Assembly: GCA_030432655.1 (NCBI GenBank)
Contig: JAUILA010000001.1
Location: 62,001-126,000, forward strand
DNA: 64,000 bases
Source of the DNA: Bacteroidia bacterium
Lineage (GTDB): Bacteria; Bacteroidota; Bacteroidia; Cytophagales; Cyclobacteriaceae
Direction: 5' to 3'
The notes under the pieces were generated by a model. That model saw only the letters and a program-made list of their open reading frames with translations. It made no database searches and was not told where the DNA came from. The stretch's first letter is position 1. Each line of letters starts with the position of its first letter. Of the stretch, positions 8,953 to 18,075 are shown in pieces. A program made the translations under genes and the position numbers.

Positions 8953-10830
8953 CTAATCCATCGATTCCAGTTCCATTAATTCTTCTGAAAATCCGGATGA
9001 CAGGATCGGGAAACGGCACCAGGACCGCGGATCCACATTGAATTCGTCCAGGTGAAAGGAGGGTGCGATCCGTTCTCTTTTCCATTGATTCCTGCTCCAA
9101 AGCCGGAAAAACCTCGTGATGTGCAATTTGAGCAGGTCAGCTGGTTCCAGCTCTTTTTTCTTCAGCATCGTATAGATTTCAGCGGGAGAATAGCGCTTCT
9201 GGATGGCCAGTATTTCGATTTCGAGGAGAACGGGGAAGGGCATCAGGTCGCCTTCATCCGTCTGTGCATTTTCACGCGGGCGCAGTTCGGCTGTGGGTTG
9301 AAGGTTGTTTACGTAACTCAGCGCCGAATACCCCAGTGATTCTTCCGCCCATCTCAACCATTTTATAATGAACGTTTTTGAAACGCCGGCTATTGGCGCA
9401 ATGCTGCCGCTGGTGTCTCCGTCCATCGTGGCATAGCCCACGTCTCCTTCACTACGGTTGGAGGTGGTAAGCAACAGGCTGTTGCGGATATTGGCCAGCA
9501 TCCAGATGATTGGCGATCTGGCCCGCGCCTGGATATTCTGAAGGGTAATGTCATCCTGTTCCCAGGTCAGCGGCCGTCCGATCGCCTTTTCGATTTTCCC
9601 GGTGTAGGTGCTGACTTCTTCGTCAATCTGCCAGCGGTAATAGGTGGCACCCAGCTGGGAAGCCAGCTCTCGTGCAGAAGCCTCCGTTTCATCCGAAGAA
9701 TTATTCGTTGCCTGGTAGGCGGTGACCAGCAGATGTGACATAATGTTAGAGATGACGTCATCCGGGCCTTCGGCCCATTCCTCCGGCAGGTGGGATTTTT
9801 CAAAAAAGCGTTTTTCACCAAGCTCTTCCATCGCCCGGCGGACTGACTCACGAACGAGCACTGCCAGTGTGGAAGAGTCCGCACCACCGCTGAGCGAAAG
9901 CACAAATCCTTTGCTATGGCTTTTTCTCAGGTAGTCAAACAAGGCCAGTGAGGTGGCTTTGACGAATTGTGTTTTTGTGTCTTTGTCATATTCAGCTGCC
10001 GCCGGAAAGCTTTGATCGTTGTTCGCAAAATCCACATCCGCATATACGAGGTTTACGTCCTGAAAGGATAACCAGTCATTTCGCTGGATCAGCTTCCCCT
10101 GCCGCGCAATAAGGATCTCGCCGTCATAGATCATTCTCCCGGCCTCATTGCCCAGCAAATTGGCAAAGACATATGTGCAGTCAAATTCTTTTGAACTGCT
10201 GACCACCAGGTCTTCACGAAGCTGGCACTTGTGAAAGGCAAAATGGCTTGCACTCGGATTCAGGATGAGGTCCACTCCGCGGCTGGCACAGCGGTACGCG
10301 GGCCGGACACCTTCGCCTTCGCGCCAGGCATCCTCGCAGATTTCAAATCCGATCTTGATCCCCTTATGTTCAATGATGATGTCGCCGGCGGGGTAATACG
10401 TATCATAAAGCTGAATACCACTTACTTCTCCTGCTTCCCAGGGTTCAAACCAGCGGGGTTCATAATGGACCCCGTCCAGGGCCATGAACTGCTTTATATA
10501 GAAACCCAGGATCTGACCGTCGCGCACCAGGCAGGTGGCATTGTAATGCGTACGTTTATGATTGACCACCCCCATTAGAGGCACACCTATGGCCACCAGG
10601 ATATCCTGACAATGAGGTAGGATTTTGTATAATTCTTCCAGCGACTTTTTGTAGATCCAGTCGGCCAGGAAAAGGTCCTCACAGCCGTATCCGGTAATGC
10701 AAAGCTCAGGCAGGCACAGGATTTCCACCTTATTCTCCCGGCCTTTATCAATTGCCTCCAGGATATGTTTCCTGTTTCCCTCCCAGTCGATGGGGGTCTG
10801 GTTGACCGTAGCACCTCCAATCCGGATCAT
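8953..10830 (-). CDS. nadE: Glutamine-hydrolysing NAD+ synthase
   Basis: This enzyme makes NAD+ from deamido-NAD+ with ATP and glutamine as ammonia donor (625 aa). The N-terminal nitrilase-fold glutaminase has the Glu-Lys-Cys triad: E42 in LPELCITGYG, K113 in GFYIKQF, and C165 in GFEICEDAW. The C-terminal synthetase has the pyrophosphatase-type loop SGGADSS at 313-319. The two-domain form means it can use glutamine directly. Its ATG shares one base with the stop of rnc (TAATG), suggesting translational coupling. Confidence 0.96.
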   Translation of the reverse strand: MIRIGGATVNQTPIDWEGNRKHILEAIDKGRENKVEILCLPELCITGYGCEDLFLADWIYKKSLEELYKILPHCQDILVAIGVPLMGVVNHKRTHYNATCLVRDGQILGFYIKQFMALDGVHYEPRWFEPWEAGEVSGIQLYDTYYPAGDIIIEHKGIKIGFEICEDAWREGEGVRPAYRCASRGVDLILNPSASHFAFHKCQLREDLVVSSSKEFDCTYVFANLLGNEAGRMIYDGEILIARQGKLIQRNDWLSFQDVNLVYADVDFANNDQSFPAAAEYDKDTKTQFVKATSLALFDYLRKSHSKGFVLSLSGGADSSTLAVLVRESVRRAMEELGEKRFFEKSHLPEEWAEGPDDVISNIMSHLLVTAYQATNNSSDETEASARELASQLGATYYRWQIDEEVSTYTGKIEKAIGRPLTWEQDDITLQNIQARARSPIIWMLANIRNSLLLTTSNRSEGDVGYATMDGDTSGSIAPIAGVSKTFIIKWLRWAEESLGYSALSYVNNLQPTAELRPRENAQTDEGDLMPFPVLLEIEILAIQKRYSPAEIYTMLKKKELEPADLLKLHITRFFRLWSRNQWKRERIAPSFHLDEFNVDPRSWCRFPILSSGFSEELMELESMD

Positions 10831-11579
10831 TATGCGTCAATTAGTTTTAGTGATAAACATGATTTCCAGGCAGCATCCTGTTCCGCCTTCTTCTTGCTGT
10901 AACCGTGACCGGTGCCATAAGGTTGCCCGTCAACCAGTACCTGTGCCGTAAATTCCCGGTGCTGTTCGATGTTTTTGATATCAATAATCCTGAATTCGAT
11001 CTCTTTGTTCTCTTTCTGAGACCACTCAATGAGTGTGCTTTTGTAGTTGGGATTGAGCCGGATGACATCGTCGATATTGAAATAGGGCTGAATCAACCGG
11101 GTGAGAATAAAGTGATTGCATTTTTTAAACCCGTGATCCAGGTAGACCGCTCCGATCAGGGCTTCCAGGGTATCCCCGTACAGGGATTTGTGCGACATCC
11201 GGCCCTTCTTTCGTCGGTCAAATTTGACCAGCTCGTTCACCCCGACTTTCTTTCCCAGCAAATTCAGCGCCTCCCGGTTAACGAGCCGGGAACGGATTTC
11301 GGTCAGGAATCCTTCGTCTTTGAACGGAAATTTCTTAAAAAGGAATTCGGCCACACAAGCCCCCAGGACCGCATCTCCCAGGTATTCCAGCCGTTCGTTT
11401 GATTCTTTCAGTCCGCTGCTGTGCTGTCGGGCGATCGAACTGTGGATAAGCGATAATTTATACAAGCGAAGCTGTACAGGAGAATATCCCGTAATTGTCC
11501 GGATTGCACGGATGAGTTCCTTGTCGCTTTCAGATCTGAGACGGAAGAGATTCTGCAATCTTCGGACCGTCCGGATCAC
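10830..11579 (-). CDS. rnc: Ribonuclease III
   Basis: RNase III cuts double-stranded RNA in rRNA maturation and mRNA turnover. The catalytic domain carries ERLEYLGDA at 62-70 with metal-binding E62, E65 and D69, and a second acidic site in DTLEALIGAVYLD. The double-stranded RNA-binding domain occupies about residues 175-245, ending KKKAEQDAAWKSCL. The start is GTG, overlapping the fabF stop by one base (TAGTG); no ATG lies near the N-terminus. The pairing of rnc with fabF and acpP is a common Bacteroidota arrangement. Confidence 0.95.
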   Translation of the reverse strand: MIRTVRRLQNLFRLRSESDKELIRAIRTITGYSPVQLRLYKLSLIHSSIARQHSSGLKESNERLEYLGDAVLGACVAEFLFKKFPFKDEGFLTEIRSRLVNREALNLLGKKVGVNELVKFDRRKKGRMSHKSLYGDTLEALIGAVYLDHGFKKCNHFILTRLIQPYFNIDDVIRLNPNYKSTLIEWSQKENKEIEFRIIDIKNIEQHREFTAQVLVDGQPYGTGHGYSKKKAEQDAAWKSCLSLKLIDA

Positions 11580-12832
11580 TATTCAGCTAATTTTCTGAAA
11601 ATAATGGAGGTATTGTGACCGCCGAAACCAAATGTATTGCTCAGCACCACGTTAAGTTCTTTTTCCTGGGCCTTGTTGAATGTAAAATTCAGCTTGTTAT
11701 CCAGCCCTTCATCATCTGTAAAGTGATTGATGGTCGGTGGTACGACATTGTTCTGCAACGCCATGATACAGGCAGCCGCCTCAATGGCACCTGCCGCTCC
11801 CAGCAAGTGTCCGGTCATGGATTTGGTCGAACTGATATTCAGGTCATAGGCATGATCGCCGAACACTTTTTTAATAGCCAGTGTTTCGCTGATATCACCC
11901 AGCGGCGTGGATGTCCCGTGGACATTGATATAATCAACCTCGTCAGGAGTTATATTAGCATCTTTCAGTGCATTGACCATCACATTGGTTGCCCCTAGTC
12001 CTTCCGGATGCGGTGCAGTGATGTGGTGCGCATCAGCCGACATGCCGCCGCCTATCAGTTCCGCATAAATTTTTGCACCCCGTGCCTTGGCATGTTCGTA
12101 TTCTTCAAGAATGAGTCCGGCAGCTCCTTCACCGAGAACAAAACCGTCCCGGTCCTTGTCAAACGGCCTGGAAGCCGTTTCGGGCGAATCATTCCGTTCG
12201 GATAATGCTTTCATCGCGTTAAAACCGCCAATTCCTGCTTCAGTAACCGCTGCTTCACTACCGCCGGTGATTGCAATATCCATGTGACCCAGCCTGATGT
12301 AATTCATCGCATCAATAATGGCGTTGGTCGCAGACGCACAGGCAGAAACGGTGACAAAATTTGGCCCGTGAAAACCATATTTTATCGAAATATACCCGGC
12401 GCTGATGTCAGCGATCATTTTCGGGATGAAGAAAGGGTTAAACCTTGGTGTAAAATCATTCAAGGTATAACTCTTTACTTCATCCTGAAATGTTTTCAGT
12501 CCACCAATACCGCTGCCCCAGATCACACCGGCCTTGTTCAGGTCGATCTTTTCCAGGTCCAGCCCTGAATCATTCATGGCCTCCTCGGCAACAACCATAG
12601 CATATTGCGTGAAGGGGTCCATTTTCCTGGCCTCTTTACGATCGAGATAATTCTCAACGTCAAAATTCTTTACCTCACAGGCAAACTGTGTCCGGAATTT
12701 TGCCGCATCAAACCTGGTTATGGGAGCAGCGCCACTGACCCCGTTCTTCAGTCCTTCCCAGTATTCCTGGGCAGTATTACCGATGGGTGTTAGTGCGCCT
12801 AATCCTGTAACAACAACTCTTCGTAATGCCAT
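11579..12832 (-). CDS. fabF: 3-oxoacyl-[acyl-carrier-protein] synthase II
   Basis: FabF condenses malonyl-ACP with acyl-ACP in fatty-acid elongation. The 417 aa length matches the family. The catalytic triad is C165 in VSACASATN, H305 in INVHGTSTP and H342 in MTGHLLGAAGA, with K337 also conserved. It follows acpP by 56 bases and is probably on the same transcript. Its TAG stop overlaps the rnc start. Confidence 0.97.
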   Translation of the reverse strand: MALRRVVVTGLGALTPIGNTAQEYWEGLKNGVSGAAPITRFDAAKFRTQFACEVKNFDVENYLDRKEARKMDPFTQYAMVVAEEAMNDSGLDLEKIDLNKAGVIWGSGIGGLKTFQDEVKSYTLNDFTPRFNPFFIPKMIADISAGYISIKYGFHGPNFVTVSACASATNAIIDAMNYIRLGHMDIAITGGSEAAVTEAGIGGFNAMKALSERNDSPETASRPFDKDRDGFVLGEGAAGLILEEYEHAKARGAKIYAELIGGGMSADAHHITAPHPEGLGATNVMVNALKDANITPDEVDYINVHGTSTPLGDISETLAIKKVFGDHAYDLNISSTKSMTGHLLGAAGAIEAAACIMALQNNVVPPTINHFTDDEGLDNKLNFTFNKAQEKELNVVLSNTFGFGGHNTSIIFRKLAE

Positions 12833-12888
12833 AAATGATGGTTAGGTGGAGTGCTTAATATTGTGTTGGTGGGAATGGTAAGGGGAAC

Positions 12889-13128
12889 TTATCCCTTTAC
12901 ATTTTCTTCCAGGTAAGAAATCGCCTGACCGACAGTCCCGATGTTCTCAGCCTGATCGTCTGGAATAGAAATATTGAATTCTTTTTCAAATTCCATTATC
13001 AGTTCCACTGTGTCAAGTGAATCCGCTCCGAGATCATTGGTGAAACTAGCTTCCGGAGTAACTTCTGATTCCTCAACTCCCAGTTTATCAATGATAATTG
13101 ATTTTACTTTTTGTGCTATTTCAGACAT
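12889..13128 (-). CDS. acpP: Acyl carrier protein
   Basis: A 79 aa acidic carrier protein of type II fatty-acid synthesis. S37 in [10 protein letters not shown] is the 4'-phosphopantetheine attachment site. The four-helix layout and length are standard. It is the first gene of the minus-strand run continuing with fabF, rnc, nadE and rsmG, and faces the IPExxxVDY gene across a 140-base divergent intergenic region with a candidate promoter. Confidence 0.98.
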   Translation of the reverse strand: MSEIAQKVKSIIIDKLGVEESEVTPEASFTNDLGADSLDTVELIMEFEKEFNISIPDDQAENIGTVGQAISYLEENVKG

Positions 13129-13162
13129 ACTAGTAAGTTTTAAATGTTAAAATATCTGCAAA

Positions 13163-13194
13163 GAAATGTATTCTGCTTAATAAAGTCAAACAAA
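13163..13194 (-). promoter_or_regulatory. Candidate promoter for acpP
   Basis: On the minus strand TTTG (13194-13191) and TACATTTC (13170-13163) are separated by 20 bases. This matches the Bacteroidota primary sigma pattern TTTG-N19/21-TAnnTTTG at 11 of the 12 positions outside nn (TTTC replaces TTTG). The expected transcript start is about 25-30 bases before the acpP ATG. Confidence 0.45.
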
Positions 13195-13268
13195 TTTGAT
13201 TTTCTTGACCGACCGCAAATTTCGCTCTTTTTCTGCTATAAAACCCCATATATGACTAACTTTATTCC

Positions 13269-13685
13269 ATGAAGAAAACGCGGCTGGTCATTGATTATGA
13301 TTACGATTTTGCCCTCCTGGGGATTACATCCTCGGTTAAATTTTACAAACTGGCGTGGTCTGTCAACCAGGCGCTCCAAATAAGTCTGATCCGTATCAGT
13401 GACTACGAACTGCCCCTGAAAGATGAAACCCGGCAGTTTGGTTGCTACGTTTTCGAAAAGGATGATCCGCAAATCTGGCTCTTCAGAAATCGTTCCCTGG
13501 AGAATGACAAACACTACCTGGCGCCCGAGATTTCACACTTCGACTACATTCTGAAAATTCCCGGAAATTCGCAATCGTTTGCAAAAAAAGAAATTCTCAA
13601 AGACTTAAGGGAAATAAAATGTATTGAATATATTGGCGCCATTGATTTGGACGCTCTTAAGTCCAAAACTAACTTCTTGGATTGA
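13269..13685 (+). CDS. IPExxxVDY family protein
   Basis: A 138 aa protein of a Bacteroidota-specific family named for an IPExxxVDY motif; here the motif reads APEISHFDY (about residues 94-102). No catalytic residues are evident, there is no signal peptide, and the function is unknown. Its place between acpP (divergent) and pyk (12 bases downstream) is a recurring arrangement in Bacteroidota, which supports the assignment. It starts MKKTRLVIDYDYDF. An antisense ORF at 13236-13514 is a shadow. Confidence 0.85.
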   Translation: MKKTRLVIDYDYDFALLGITSSVKFYKLAWSVNQALQISLIRISDYELPLKDETRQFGCYVFEKDDPQIWLFRNRSLENDKHYLAPEISHFDYILKIPGNSQSFAKKEILKDLREIKCIEYIGAIDLDALKSKTNFLD

Positions 13686-13697
13686 AACCACCACTTT

Positions 13698-15116
13698 ATG
13701 AGCTTCAACAGAACTAAGATTATTGCCACCGTCGGACCAGCTTCTAACAGCAAGGATATGCTCCGTCAACTGATGGTCGCAGGGGTGAATATTTTTCGTC
13801 TTAATTTTTCACACGGTACGCACGCCGATCACCGGAAGGTGGTGGAGTACGTACGCGAACTGAATGTCGAGCTTGACATGCATGTCAGCCTGCTTCAGGA
13901 TTTGCAGGGACCAAAGATCCGGGTCGGTGAAATGGAAAAAGGAAGCAAAATAAAACCTGGTGACCGTTTTATCATTACCACAGATGAAATGGTGGGTAAT
14001 TCTGAAAAGGCCAGTACGGTTTATACAGAATTGCCTAATGATGTGCAACCCGGCGATGTAGTGCTTATAGATGATGGCAAGCTGGAGCTTAAAGTGGAAG
14101 AGGTGAAAGGTAATGAGGTGCATTGCCTGGTCGTGTACGGGGGGAAGCTCAAATCACGAAAGGGGATCAACCTCCCGAAAACGCATGTATCTGCTCCGTC
14201 ACTTACAGAAAAAGACCTTAAAGACCTTGAATTTGGCCTTGAGGAGGATGTGGACTGGATTGCTCTTTCATTTGTCCGCAAAGCGGAAGATATTCATGAC
14301 CTGAGGCGGCGAATTAATGCTGCGGGGCGGGACTGCAGAATCATCGCCAAGGTGGAGAAGCCTGAAGCCATCGACAATATTGATGATATCATCGAGGCGT
14401 CCGATGCCGTTATGGTGGCCAGGGGAGACCTCGGTGTGGAAATCCTCATGGAGGATGTTCCGATCATTCAGAAAATGATCGTGAAGAAATGTAATTTCGC
14501 GGCTAAGCCGGTCATCATTGCTACCCAGATGATGGAAAGCATGATTGATGCCCCACGTCCGACACGGGCCGAAACCAATGACGTGGCTAACGCCGTCATG
14601 GACGGGGCTGATACCCTGATGTTGTCGGCAGAAACAGCTGCCGGTGAATATCCCGTGGAAGTAATTGAAAGTATGAAGCGTATCATTCTCAGTGTGGAAG
14701 ATGATGCGGATGTATATAATAAAAACCACGTACCTGACAAGGACGATCCTTTATTTTACAACGACAGTATTGTGCTTGCATCCTGCCGGCTATCAGAGAC
14801 AGCGCGGGCACGTGCTATCATTGGAATGACTGCATCGGGTTATACGGCATTCAAACTGGCATCTCATCGCCCAAGGGCACATATCTTCATATTTACTCAT
14901 AACCGAAGGTTATTGCCTATAATCAACCTGATCTGGGGTGTCCGGGGATTCTATTACAATAGTGATGTATCTACTGATAAGACATTTGCAGACATCGAAC
15001 AAATTCTAAAGGATAAAGGGCACATTCACCCTGGTGAGGTATTCGTTTCCACCGCAAGTATGCCGCTGCATGAACGCGGCCGCACCAATGCGATGAAACT
15101 GAATATTGTAAAGTAA
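13698..15116 (+). CDS. pyk: Pyruvate kinase
   Basis: Pyruvate kinase converts phosphoenolpyruvate and ADP to pyruvate and ATP, the last step of glycolysis. The 472 aa length fits the family. Visible motifs are TKIIATVGPAS at the N-terminus, LNFSHGTH, the substrate region IIAKVEKPEAI, the metal site VMVARGDLGVE and ATQMMESMI with TRAETNDVANA. The C-terminal regulatory domain is present. It is co-directional with the IPExxxVDY gene. The stop lies 2 bases before the convergent rqcH-like stop, so no separate terminator fits between them. Confidence 0.97.
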   Translation: MSFNRTKIIATVGPASNSKDMLRQLMVAGVNIFRLNFSHGTHADHRKVVEYVRELNVELDMHVSLLQDLQGPKIRVGEMEKGSKIKPGDRFIITTDEMVGNSEKASTVYTELPNDVQPGDVVLIDDGKLELKVEEVKGNEVHCLVVYGGKLKSRKGINLPKTHVSAPSLTEKDLKDLEFGLEEDVDWIALSFVRKAEDIHDLRRRINAAGRDCRIIAKVEKPEAIDNIDDIIEASDAVMVARGDLGVEILMEDVPIIQKMIVKKCNFAAKPVIIATQMMESMIDAPRPTRAETNDVANAVMDGADTLMLSAETAAGEYPVEVIESMKRIILSVEDDADVYNKNHVPDKDDPLFYNDSIVLASCRLSETARARAIIGMTASGYTAFKLASHRPRAHIFIFTHNRRLLPIINLIWGVRGFYYNSDVSTDKTFADIEQILKDKGHIHPGEVFVSTASMPLHERGRTNAMKLNIVK

Positions 15117-15118
15117 TC

Positions 15119-16672
15119 CTAAAGGTCTTCCGGCACGACAAGGAGAACTTTCTCTTCCCGGTCCACTACTACCAGGCCGGCAGGATCTCCTTTGCGCTTG
15201 CGTACATATTTCCGCGGTGTTACGATGACCGGGCATAAGGAATCATTCTTTCTTTTGGAATAGTAAGCGGCCAGGGATGCCGCTTTTTCAATGACCGGTG
15301 CCGGAATTGTCTTTCCCGGCTGATGTTTTATCAGGACGTGTGAACCGGAAACATCTTTTGCATGTAACCAGATATCTTCCTTATAGCTGTGCTTCTGCAG
15401 CATCTCGTCGTTCCCTTTGGCACTTCGCCCAATCCGGACCACAAAACCGGAAATGGTAAGCTCCCTGTAGGGTAATTTTTGTTCTTGCCGCCCTGTGCGG
15501 ACCTTCGTTAATCCGGCGTCTTCCAGGTATTTCCGGAGCTCACGGATGCCATCTGTTTCTCCAATCAGTTCCAGGTGTTTACGGGCGGCACTGAGTGCTG
15601 CTTCCTTACTGGCAATATTCCTTTCAGCCTGTTCTACCTCGAGGTGCTGGTTTTTTGCTTTCTGGTATAAATGAGTAGCATTATCCTGAATACTCAGGCG
15701 CGGATTAAGGGTAATTTCAACTAGTTTCTCCGGATTGTAAAAGTCGGGCAGCACAACTTTTTTTTCACCTTTATTTAAATCATGTAAATGCGCCATCAGT
15801 AAATCGGCTTGTTGCCGGTACGAATTGCCGCTGGTAAGATCATCCAGTTTTGCGTATACCTTTTTGAGATATTTTTCAGCCCCGGATATTTGTTTCTCCA
15901 GTTGCCTGACGATGGCCGATTTTTCCTTTTGAAGCAGGCCGGTCATGAAATAGTGCTGGAAGAAATAATTAAGGGCTTTGACCGGATCCCTGAAATGACT
16001 GCTGCTGCCGTCCGGCAACAAGGTAAGGTGAATGTCGTCAGACTCCGTAACGTAAAAATCAGGCTGTTCAAGGAGTGTAAGTGTTTCCTGGATCAGGCTC
16101 CATTGCTCATCAATATTTTTATTCCCGTATTCCCGGTTTTCAAGAAACTGTCTTACGCGTATCCCAAAGGTGGGGAATAACTTTTTGTAATTTCCCCCTG
16201 CCTGCCTGAATTGATCGAATTCCTGGTTAATCGGACGGTCCAGGTTGCGGGTCAGTGTAAAATCATTTTTCAACTCACTTCTGAATACCTCAATAATGTC
16301 CTCACCCTTAAAGAGAACCAGGTTTGATTTATTTCCGAATAATTTAAAGGTCAGCTGGTATCCCTCATCAAACTCAAAGGCAAACGCACGTTCATTCTCA
16401 AACAAACGGATATTTCGTATCACGCTGTTCTCCAGGGCATCAAACAGGTTCATACTGTTTCTGCGCGCCCGGTGATGCTGGTCCGGAAAAGTAAGACAGC
16501 AGAAGGAGGGTTGAAAATGAGCTTTGATGAATAGTTCGGACCTGTTTTCGTCGACTGCATGAATGATCAGTTCGTTCTTTTCCTGGGTATAAATGTCCAG
16601 GATACGGGCCCCTGTCCATACAGGTTTTATGGCACGGGTCAGGTGTTTAAGAAAATGGTAATTATTGTGCAC
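15119..16672 (-). CDS. rqcH: NFACT-family ribosome quality control protein (RqcH/Rqc2-like)
   Basis: This 517 aa protein has an NFACT-N domain (from residue 1, with HRARRNSMNLFDALE around residues 65-80), a central coiled-coil region (about 250-370, including VEQAERNIASKEAAL), and a C-terminal NFACT-R/DUF814 domain with KGNDEMLQKHSYKEDIWLHA and DVSGSHVLIK. In Bacillus subtilis RqcH binds stalled 50S subunits and adds C-terminal alanine tails that mark the nascent chain for degradation. The same role is inferred here. It lies one base after the MBL phosphodiesterase start, in the same direction. Confidence 0.85.
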   Translation of the reverse strand: MHNNYHFLKHLTRAIKPVWTGARILDIYTQEKNELIIHAVDENRSELFIKAHFQPSFCCLTFPDQHHRARRNSMNLFDALENSVIRNIRLFENERAFAFEFDEGYQLTFKLFGNKSNLVLFKGEDIIEVFRSELKNDFTLTRNLDRPINQEFDQFRQAGGNYKKLFPTFGIRVRQFLENREYGNKNIDEQWSLIQETLTLLEQPDFYVTESDDIHLTLLPDGSSSHFRDPVKALNYFFQHYFMTGLLQKEKSAIVRQLEKQISGAEKYLKKVYAKLDDLTSGNSYRQQADLLMAHLHDLNKGEKKVVLPDFYNPEKLVEITLNPRLSIQDNATHLYQKAKNQHLEVEQAERNIASKEAALSAARKHLELIGETDGIRELRKYLEDAGLTKVRTGRQEQKLPYRELTISGFVVRIGRSAKGNDEMLQKHSYKEDIWLHAKDVSGSHVLIKHQPGKTIPAPVIEKAASLAAYYSKRKNDSLCPVIVTPRKYVRKRKGDPAGLVVVDREEKVLLVVPEDL

Positions 16673-16673
16673 T

Positions 16674-17435
16674 TCAGAGCGAGAGTGTTAGTCCGTCGTA
16701 TGCAAAATAGACATTCTCCGGCAATTCAGGTTCCACATCTGCGTGCCGCCCCATTCGGTGACTCATGTGTGTGAAATAGGTTGTCTCTGCCCCGATCGTA
16801 CCGGCAACATCAATGGCTTCTGCCAGGGTGAAGTGGGATATATGATCCTGTTTCTGCAGCGCATTCAGGACCACTACTTTGCTTCCCCTGACGGCCGAAA
16901 AGGTTTCAGGGGAAATACTGTTGGCATCTGTGATGTAACTGAAGTCCCCGATGCGGAATCCGAATACCGGTAATTTGTAGTGCATGACTTCCAAAGGGAT
17001 GATCCGGACTCCGTTGATCTCAAATGGATTGCCGTCCAGTTCGTGTACCCTGATCCTCGGAACTCCCGGGTATTTGTGTTCCGCAAAAGCATAGCTGAAT
17101 TCCTTTTCCAGTTGCCGGACCACTTGTGGACGGGCGTACAGCGGAATATCTGTGCCCTGGCGAAAATTAAAAGCGCGCACGTCGTCAAGTCCGGCTGTGT
17201 GATCCTTGTGTTCATGAGTAAAGATAATGGCATCCAGGTGATCTACCTGCTCGCGCAGCATTTGCTGACGAAAATCCGGACCCGTATCAATCACCAGGCT
17301 CACCCCGTCGACTTTAATGTGCACCGAGGTTCGAGTTCGCTTATCCCTGAAGTCCAGGGAACGGCATACGTCACAGGTACAGGCGATTACAGGTACCCCC
17401 TGCGAGGTGCCGGTGCCTAAAAAGGTGACCTTCAA
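16674..17435 (-). CDS. MBL-fold phosphodiesterase, PhnP-like
   Basis: A 253 aa metallo-beta-lactamase-fold enzyme. It begins MKVTFLGTGTSQGVP and has CTCDVCRS (a cysteine-rich loop seen in PhnP-type enzymes) at 19-26, the metal motif THEHKDH at 73-79 (H74, H76, D78, H79), and later His residues in EVMHYKLPV and FTHMSHRM. Relatives hydrolyse cyclic phosphodiesters such as 5-phosphoribosyl 1,2-cyclic phosphate, but no phosphonate genes are nearby, so the natural substrate is unclear. It overlaps the upstream small gene by 4 bases (ATGA). Confidence 0.85.
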   Translation of the reverse strand: MKVTFLGTGTSQGVPVIACTCDVCRSLDFRDKRTRTSVHIKVDGVSLVIDTGPDFRQQMLREQVDHLDAIIFTHEHKDHTAGLDDVRAFNFRQGTDIPLYARPQVVRQLEKEFSYAFAEHKYPGVPRIRVHELDGNPFEINGVRIIPLEVMHYKLPVFGFRIGDFSYITDANSISPETFSAVRGSKVVVLNALQKQDHISHFTLAEAIDVAGTIGAETTYFTHMSHRMGRHADVEPELPENVYFAYDGLTLSL

Positions 17436-17707
17436 AGCTCCAGTTCGGTTTGGGCCAGTTCTGAATAGAAATTTTTGTTTTTGGAAGTGAGCCGTTCGGT
17501 ATCGATATCAATGGTTTTGATAATATCGAGCAGGCAGTTGATCTTACCGTCTACCGCATAATATTTATTTACCACAATAACTTGGTGCTCATTGAGAATA
17601 CACCAGCCACTGCGGAAGTTTCCTTTCTCATACCGTAGGGTATATGTCGTTTCAGACAGGAGGTCTTCCAGCTTTCGCAAAAAATGGTTGGAGTATTTGA
17701 TGGTCAT
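17432..17707 (-). CDS. Small conserved-looking protein of unknown function
   Basis: A 91 aa protein, MTIKYSNHFLRKLEDLLS at the start and FYSELAQTELEL at the end. The middle looks like a beta-rich domain (RSGWCILNEHQVIVVNKYY) with flanking helices. There is no signal peptide and no known motif. Four-base overlaps with both neighbours (the receiver upstream and the MBL enzyme downstream) argue that it is a real translated gene in one operon. I do not recognise the family. Confidence 0.75.
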   Translation of the reverse strand: MTIKYSNHFLRKLEDLLSETTYTLRYEKGNFRSGWCILNEHQVIVVNKYYAVDGKINCLLDIIKTIDIDTERLTSKNKNFYSELAQTELEL

Positions 17708-18075
17708 TCAATATACTTTTTTACTGTGTTGACAAGCTGGTCGTAATTCAGGGGTTTTATGAGAAAAGCGGTGATCCCTGCTTCCGCAAAATCAGAGGCG
17801 CTGTAATTTTTGTAATTTCCGGAGACGGCAATGATCGGAATGGAAGCCTTTTTACCATCCTCCAGTTGCCGTATCTGACGGGCAATTTCCATCCCGTTGG
17901 CATCTGGCAGAATTATATCAAGTATGAGTACATCAAAGTCATTCTCCCGAATCACTTCCACGACATTCATACCTGATTTGGTGCCCTTAAATTCATAACC
18001 CTGATTCTGAAAAATCTTTTTTGACAGACTCTGGATTACCGGGCTGTCATCAGCCATTAAAATTCTTTTCGCCAT
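17704..18075 (-). CDS. Stand-alone response regulator receiver (CheY-like)
   Basis: A 123 aa single-domain receiver. The acidic pocket D9/D10 (MADDS), the phosphoacceptor D53 (ILDIILPD), the switch residue in IIAVSGN and the lysine in FLIKPLN are all present, so it should be phosphorylatable. It has no output domain and probably acts through protein contacts or as a shuttle to the Hpt protein encoded just upstream. Its start lies 26 bases inside the Hpt gene, and its stop overlaps the next gene by 4 bases. Confidence 0.93.
   Translation of the reverse strand: MAKRILMADDSPVIQSLSKKIFQNQGYEFKGTKSGMNVVEVIRENDFDVLILDIILPDANGMEIARQIRQLEDGKKASIPIIAVSGNYKNYSASDFAEAGITAFLIKPLNYDQLVNTVKKYIE

Noticed and set aside
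13236-13514. Minus-strand ORF of 92 codons opposite the IPExxxVDY gene
   Set aside because: It lies antisense to a recognisable protein family, has no promoter and no domain; it is a shadow.
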